64,000 nt of DNA. Source: Cryobacterium aureum. GTDB taxonomy: Bacteria > Actinomycetota > Actinomycetes > Actinomycetales > Microbacteriaceae. Below, piece after piece: positions 60,269 to 64,000 of this stretch. Below the pieces are notes generated by a model that was given only the letters and a program-made list of their open reading frames with translations, ran no database searches and had not been told where the DNA came from. The DNA lies in NCBI RefSeq assembly GCF_002954245.1, contig NZ_PPTG01000025.1, positions 186,001 to 250,000 on the forward strand, read 5' to 3'. Every line of letters begins with the position of its first letter. Position 1 is the first letter of the stretch. The translations under genes and the position numbers were made by a program.

Positions 60269-61126
60269 CTACATTCCATTGCGTTGCCTGCCGCCGATGA
60301 CGCGTGCGCGGAGGTACAGCGCGGCTTTCAGAATCATACGGAGCGGCCAGAGGTGCCAACCGGAATAGCGGTTCTCTAAATAGAGATAGGCGCTGTTGTG
60401 ATGCGCACGAACCATGCGTGTTCGCGCCTGCTCCGTTGAATGAGCCCCGGTATGAACGACGGTCGCGGACGGTACGAAGATATTCTCACGCCCGGTTAGT
60501 GCGATGCGCCGGCCCAGGTCGACGTCCTCAAAGTACATGAAGAACCGCTCGTCGAAACCGTTTAAAGTGTCGAAAACTTCGCGAGAAAGCAGCAAACACG
60601 CCCCGGATAGCCAACCGGTGGCACGTTCGAGCTGGTAGCTGGATGCGTCATCGAGATACCGTTGCGACCAGGGATTTCCGGCCCAGGTTTTATGGAGAAG
60701 AGCGTGGCCAATGCCGGTGCGAAGCGAGGGTTGCCGACGTGCCGACGGATAAACCTCGCCGTTAGCACCGACGATTCGCGGACCAAAAGCCGCACCAGTC
60801 GGGATCAGTCGAGCTGAGGCAAGGAGGCGATCGATGCTGTCTGGCTCAAAAGTCACGTCAGGATTGACCACGACAATCCACTCGATGTCGTGGTTCAGCG
60901 TGCTCGTCACCGCATTGATCGCGGCACCATAGCCGACGTTTTCGCTCATCTCGTGCAAGAGCACGGAGGGATATCCTACCAAGACAGGCTGAAGATTCAC
61001 ATCACTACCGAGGCTGTTGTCCGCAATGTGGATCTCATAGGGCTGCGATACGGCAGCCGGAACGGAGTTGAGAAGGTTGGAGATGATTCCGGACGACCTG
61101 AAGGTCACGGTGATAACAGCGATCAT
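60269..61126 (-). CDS. Glycosyltransferase family 2, rhamnosyltransferase-like
   Basis: A 285-residue GT-A enzyme of the WbbL/RfbF style: IAVITVTFRSSGIISNLLNS, IVVVNPDVTFEPDSIDRLL (metal-binding NPD near residue 88), RATGWLSGACLLLSREVFDT and ERFFMYFEDVDLGRRIAL. This pattern is common in enzymes using dTDP-rhamnose, which the locus can make. The start overlaps the stop of the upstream GT4 gene by four bases. Confidence 0.88.
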   Translation of the reverse strand: MIAVITVTFRSSGIISNLLNSVPAAVSQPYEIHIADNSLGSDVNLQPVLVGYPSVLLHEMSENVGYGAAINAVTSTLNHDIEWIVVVNPDVTFEPDSIDRLLASARLIPTGAAFGPRIVGANGEVYPSARRQPSLRTGIGHALLHKTWAGNPWSQRYLDDASSYQLERATGWLSGACLLLSREVFDTLNGFDERFFMYFEDVDLGRRIALTGRENIFVPSATVVHTGAHSTEQARTRMVRAHHNSAYLYLENRYSGWHLWPLRMILKAALYLRARVIGGRQRNGM

Positions 61127-62262
61127 CCCTGCACCACCGTTGATTCATGCCCGACATATGCTGCGAGGTGTATCCGGGCGCTGCGAACCCAAGTAAAGCC
61201 GAGTGAGCGGTGCAGCGCCTCGTCGCGCAATGATGCTGAGTCTTCGGGATGTTCAATCACGCGTACGATAGCGGCCGCTATCGAAACATCGTCGATCTCC
61301 GTATAGACAACGGCATCCCCTCCCACCTCGGGCAGAGCTAGCCGACGTGTGGTGATCACCAACGCACCACTCGCCATTGCTTCCAGTACGGGCAACCCGA
61401 AACCTTCACCGAGGCTTGGATAGACGACGGCGAGCGCCCCATGGAGAAAGGACGGGAGCGCGTCGATCGGGAGGTAACCGGGCTGGATTATCCGCACCGT
61501 GCCCTGTGCTGCGATGACCTCCGCGGCTATCGCTGTGTCCCAACCGGCTCCGCCGGCGAGAACCAATACAGGAGCTGGATGTCTAGTAGCAACTAGAGCC
61601 ATTGCCCGGATGAGTGCCGGAATGTTCTTGCGTGGTTCCAGGGTTCCGAGGAAAGCAATGTACGGTTCGTCCCCGAGCCCGATACTGGCGCGAGCGGTGG
61701 AACGCTCGGCCGCAGAGGGTGTGTGAAAAATCGACGTATCCACGCCGTGGTGAGCGACCAAGACCTGAGCAGGAAAGCCCGGTATGTAGTGGGAAAGCTC
61801 GCGCGCAGTAGCCGCACTGGGCACGACGACGGCGTCCGCGCTATTAACAGCCCGCTTGGTCCAGAACCGAAAGAAAGCACCCTTCAGCCGGGAATGAACC
61901 TGCGGGTCGCTGAAGAAAGTGGCGTCGTGAATTGTGACAACTCGGCGGAACGAGCCAACGAGCGGCATCGTGTAATGCGGAGAGTGCACGACGGTCGCAC
62001 CGATCCGACGTGCAAGAAGCGGTAAGCCACTCTGCTCCCAGAGGAACCGCGCCGCACGGGATTGACACGCGCGTGGCAACTCCACGAGCGCGAATCCGGG
62101 GAAAGATTCCCGGAAGAACGCAGCATCTCGACTCTGACAGACAATGGTCACGCGCGCACCCGTTGCGGTCAAACCACCAAGCAGGCCCTCGACGTAGCGT
62201 CCCACTCCGCCTCGTGCCTCCGGGAGCGCGGTGGCATCGAACAGAATACTTTCTTCAGGCAC
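61123..62262 (-). CDS. Glycosyltransferase family 4 (mannosyltransferase-like)
   Basis: A 379-residue GT-B enzyme. N-terminus ILFDATALPEARGGVGRYVE; C-terminal domain YIAFLGTLEPRKNIPALIRA and VYPSLGEGFGLPVLEAMASG with the E-x7-E pair near residue 285. The GTG start has AGAGGA upstream. First gene of the minus-strand operon that leads to the Gtr-like module, divergent from the secreted protein at the right edge. Confidence 0.9.
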   Translation of the reverse strand: MPEESILFDATALPEARGGVGRYVEGLLGGLTATGARVTIVCQSRDAAFFRESFPGFALVELPRACQSRAARFLWEQSGLPLLARRIGATVVHSPHYTMPLVGSFRRVVTIHDATFFSDPQVHSRLKGAFFRFWTKRAVNSADAVVVPSAATARELSHYIPGFPAQVLVAHHGVDTSIFHTPSAAERSTARASIGLGDEPYIAFLGTLEPRKNIPALIRAMALVATRHPAPVLVLAGGAGWDTAIAAEVIAAQGTVRIIQPGYLPIDALPSFLHGALAVVYPSLGEGFGLPVLEAMASGALVITTRRLALPEVGGDAVVYTEIDDVSIAAAIVRVIEHPEDSASLRDEALHRSLGFTWVRSARIHLAAYVGHESTVVQG

Positions 62263-62360
62263 GTGTATTTTCCTCTAGACGACAGCCGGGACCGTCCTAG
62301 TCTAATTGTGTACCTTCGAGCGAGTTACTTAAGCGCCGAACGAGCGGGGATTACTTCAGC

Positions 62361-62389
62361 TTGCCCCTTCCCTATGTGATAATAAGCTC
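62361..62389 (+). promoter_or_regulatory. Putative extended -10 promoter of the secreted-protein gene
   Basis: TGTGATAAT (62375-62383) is a good extended -10 (TGN-GATAAT). A poor -35-like TTCAGC lies 17 bases upstream. It would give a leader of about 45 bases before the ATG at 62434. Confidence 0.35.
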
Positions 62390-62433
62390 GCAGATCTTTG
62401 ATTTTCGAAGTAGACGCGGAAACGAGTAAATCA

Positions 62434-64000
62434 ATGCCTCTCCACACCGACGGTAGTGCCAGAAAGCCGCGGCGGGGCCACCTGCAACGCCTAGTTGCAA
62501 TCGTAATCACGCTTGTGACGGCTGCGAGTCTGCTGGTCGCGCTCACTCCGCCTGCGCCGGCCGAAGCGCTCGATGGATCAGGTTTCAACGCCGGAAACAT
62601 TATTAGCGACGGAGTCTTCTACGACCAAGGTTCGATGTCTGAATCCCAGATACAGGGATTCTTGAATTCTCAGGTGCCAGTGTGCCGTTCCGGGTACACC
62701 TGTTTGAAGAATTACTCCGAAGTAACTACCTCGCACCCGGCCGACAGCCGGTGCGGCGCCTATCAGGGTGCGCGACAGAGCGGCGCTGCGATTATCTACG
62801 CCGTCAGCCAAGCCTGCGGCATAAATCCGCAAGTTCTCCTCGTTCTTCTCGAGAAGGAACAGGGCCTCGTGACTGATTCCTGGCCCACGGACCGCCAATA
62901 TCGCAGCGCAACGGGTTATGGCTGCCCTGACACCGCCGATTGCGATGCTGCGTACTACGGCTTCTACAACCAGGTCTACAACGCTGCCCATCAGTACAAG
63001 AACTACCAAGCCAACCCAAATAACTGGTCCTACCGTGCTGGTCGCGCGAACACGATCCAGTGGCATCCTAATGCTGCATGCGGTACGTCGAGCGTCTACA
63101 TCGAAAATCAGGCAACGGCTGCTCTCTATATCTATACGCCCTACCGGCCAAACGCAGCGGCCCTCGGCAATCTGTACGGCTTGGGCGATTCGTGCTCGTC
63201 CTATGGGAATCGCAACTTCTGGCGGATATTCACATCTTGGTTCGGAAGTACTCAGGCAAGCGGTGACCTCGTGAAGAGTGCCGACTCTCCGAGCATTTTT
63301 CTCATCGTGGGATCGACCAAACATCACGTGCCTTCGCAGGCAGTGCTCGAAAGTTTGCGTCCGCTGTATCCCTATCGAACCGTAGCTGCCTCGTACTTGA
63401 ATGCCTTGCCAACAGGAAACACCGTTGGCGCACTGTTCCGCGACCCGGGCACGGGGGATATTTTTCTCTTCGAAAACGGGGTTAAGCACCGCTTCGCCAC
63501 CTGCGAACTGGTGTCTCTGCTCGGAATGAGCTGTGGAAATACCGTTGATCTCTTGCCGTCGCAGCTAGCCAAGTTCCCCACGGGTGGCGAAGTGGCGCCG
63601 TTCGTGAAATCAGCCTCAAACCCGACGGTTTACTATCTCGATTCGGGAAAGAAACGGTCGATTTCGACGTGGTCGATAGTCGCCGCACTCTACGGGCAGC
63701 AGGCCCCGTTCATCTATACCGCCTCCGATGCCCTCATGAACTCCTACCCAGCGGGCCCAGCCCTTTTGGCTCCCGGAACTCTCGTCAAGGGTGCGTCAAC
63801 TCCAGATATCTACATGATCGACGGAACAGGCGCAAAAATTCCGGTGTCCTCGTTTGATACGGCCGCTGATCTCGGAATAAATGGCTGGAGTACGCAATCT
63901 GAAGAATTAATAGCCGCGTATCCAACAGCGTCACAGCCGCTGACCAACGTGATTCAGTGCGGGGAACGTCGCTACATTGGCGGGAGTGGTCGACTGACTG
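62434..64000 (+). CDS. Secreted cell-wall protein with N-terminal lysozyme-like domain and repeats (truncated by window edge)
   Basis: The frame stays open to the right edge, 522 complete codons. Residues 1-46 are a signal peptide (LVAIVITLVTAASLLVALTP, cleavage near PAEALD). Residues 50-275 form a Cys-rich domain: FNAGNIISDGVFYDQGSMSE, helical AAIIYAVSQACGINPQVLLV and LLEKEQGLV, whose Glu is in a lysozyme-like position, then YGCPDTADCDAAYYGFYNQV, NNWSYRAGR and SSYGNRNFWRIFTSWFG. After that come blocks of about 75 residues (SPSIFLIVGSTKHHVPS, TGDIFLFENGVKHRFAT, NPTVYYLDSGKKRSIST, TPDIYMIDGTGAKIPVS), a repeat type often seen on actinobacterial wall hydrolases. Divergent from the glycan operon. 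Confidence 0.85.
   Translation, partial: MPLHTDGSARKPRRGHLQRLVAIVITLVTAASLLVALTPPAPAEALDGSGFNAGNIISDGVFYDQGSMSESQIQGFLNSQVPVCRSGYTCLKNYSEVTTSHPADSRCGAYQGARQSGAAIIYAVSQACGINPQVLLVLLEKEQGLVTDSWPTDRQYRSATGYGCPDTADCDAAYYGFYNQVYNAAHQYKNYQANPNNWSYRAGRANTIQWHPNAACGTSSVYIENQATAALYIYTPYRPNAAALGNLYGLGDSCSSYGNRNFWRIFTSWFGSTQASGDLVKSADSPSIFLIVGSTKHHVPSQAVLESLRPLYPYRTVAASYLNALPTGNTVGALFRDPGTGDIFLFENGVKHRFATCELVSLLGMSCGNTVDLLPSQLAKFPTGGEVAPFVKSASNPTVYYLDSGKKRSISTWSIVAALYGQQAPFIYTASDALMNSYPAGPALLAPGTLVKGASTPDIYMIDGTGAKIPVSSFDTAADLGINGWSTQSEELIAAYPTASQPLTNVIQCGERRYIGGSGRLT

Noticed and set aside
1-64000. CRISPR array, insertion sequence, integrase or phage genes
   Set aside because: No regularly spaced repeats with unique spacers and no transposase, recombinase or phage structural protein found on either strand.

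Overview
The window is a GC-rich actinobacterial chromosome segment. The gene repertoire fits the family Microbacteriaceae: an IclR-controlled pca operon with a fused pcaL, an acyl-CoA carboxylase with an epsilon subunit, an LpdA-type quinone reductase, LCP and GtrA proteins, and leaderless promoters. The constant recurrence of the word CGGATGC/GCATCCG also fits. This placement is inferred from content; no rRNA or tRNA gene lies in the window.

Region 1 (1-11560) is an aromatic-acid module. On the minus strand, a lipoprotein binding protein and two permeases form the visible part of an NMT1/SsuA-type ABC importer, whose ATPase would lie beyond the left edge. On the plus strand, an IclR regulator precedes pobA-pcaH-pcaG-pcaB-pcaL-pcaI-pcaJ-(31-codon ORF)-pcaF. 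Together these convert 4-hydroxybenzoate through protocatechuate and beta-ketoadipate to succinyl-CoA and acetyl-CoA. Two TTYCA-N5-TGGAA palindromes flank the regulator gene and are probably its operators.

Region 2 (11.6-32.2 kb) holds core and housekeeping genes: two acyl-CoA dehydrogenase-family flavoproteins, an AlaX-like tRNA-editing protein, a ThrE-type exporter, a DUF4349 lipoprotein, small stress-type proteins and an alpha/beta hydrolase. It also has a purine-salvage group (nucleoside hydrolase, adenosine deaminase, PTS IIA-IIB without IIC, purine nucleoside phosphorylase coupled to a phospho-sugar mutase), a zinc alcohol dehydrogenase, an LpdA-type flavoprotein, a biotin-carrying acyl-CoA carboxylase alpha chain and Maf.

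Region 3 (32.2-44.2 kb) has a TRAM-domain RNA methyltransferase; a response regulator, histidine kinase and pseudokinase-like membrane protein; acyl-CoA carboxylase beta and epsilon; BirA; a PH-domain protein; GtrA; purK-purE; and an LCP ligase.

Region 4 (44.4-46.8 kb) carries two toxin-antitoxin modules, vapBC-like and hipBA-like. Each has a strikingly regular set of promoter-proximal repeats.

Region 5 (46.9 kb to the right edge) is a cell-surface glycan locus: GtrA, duplicated GT4 glycosyltransferases, divergent dTDP-rhamnose genes rfbBD and rfbCA, an acyltransferase, and a coupled series of GT2, GtrA/GtrB and GT-C-like genes. It ends in an edge-truncated secreted protein with an N-terminal lysozyme-like-looking domain and repeats. 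From about 51.7 kb the sequence looks AT-richer and nearly loses the CGGATGC word, which suggests later acquisition.

Intergenic DNA contains at least two families of long palindromic elements: a CCGTGAGTTT-ended element at 11.6 and 23.9 kb, and a GGGCCCGGGCCC element at 24.9 and 37.0 kb with a half copy at 20.6 kb. I see no CRISPR array, insertion sequence or phage gene.
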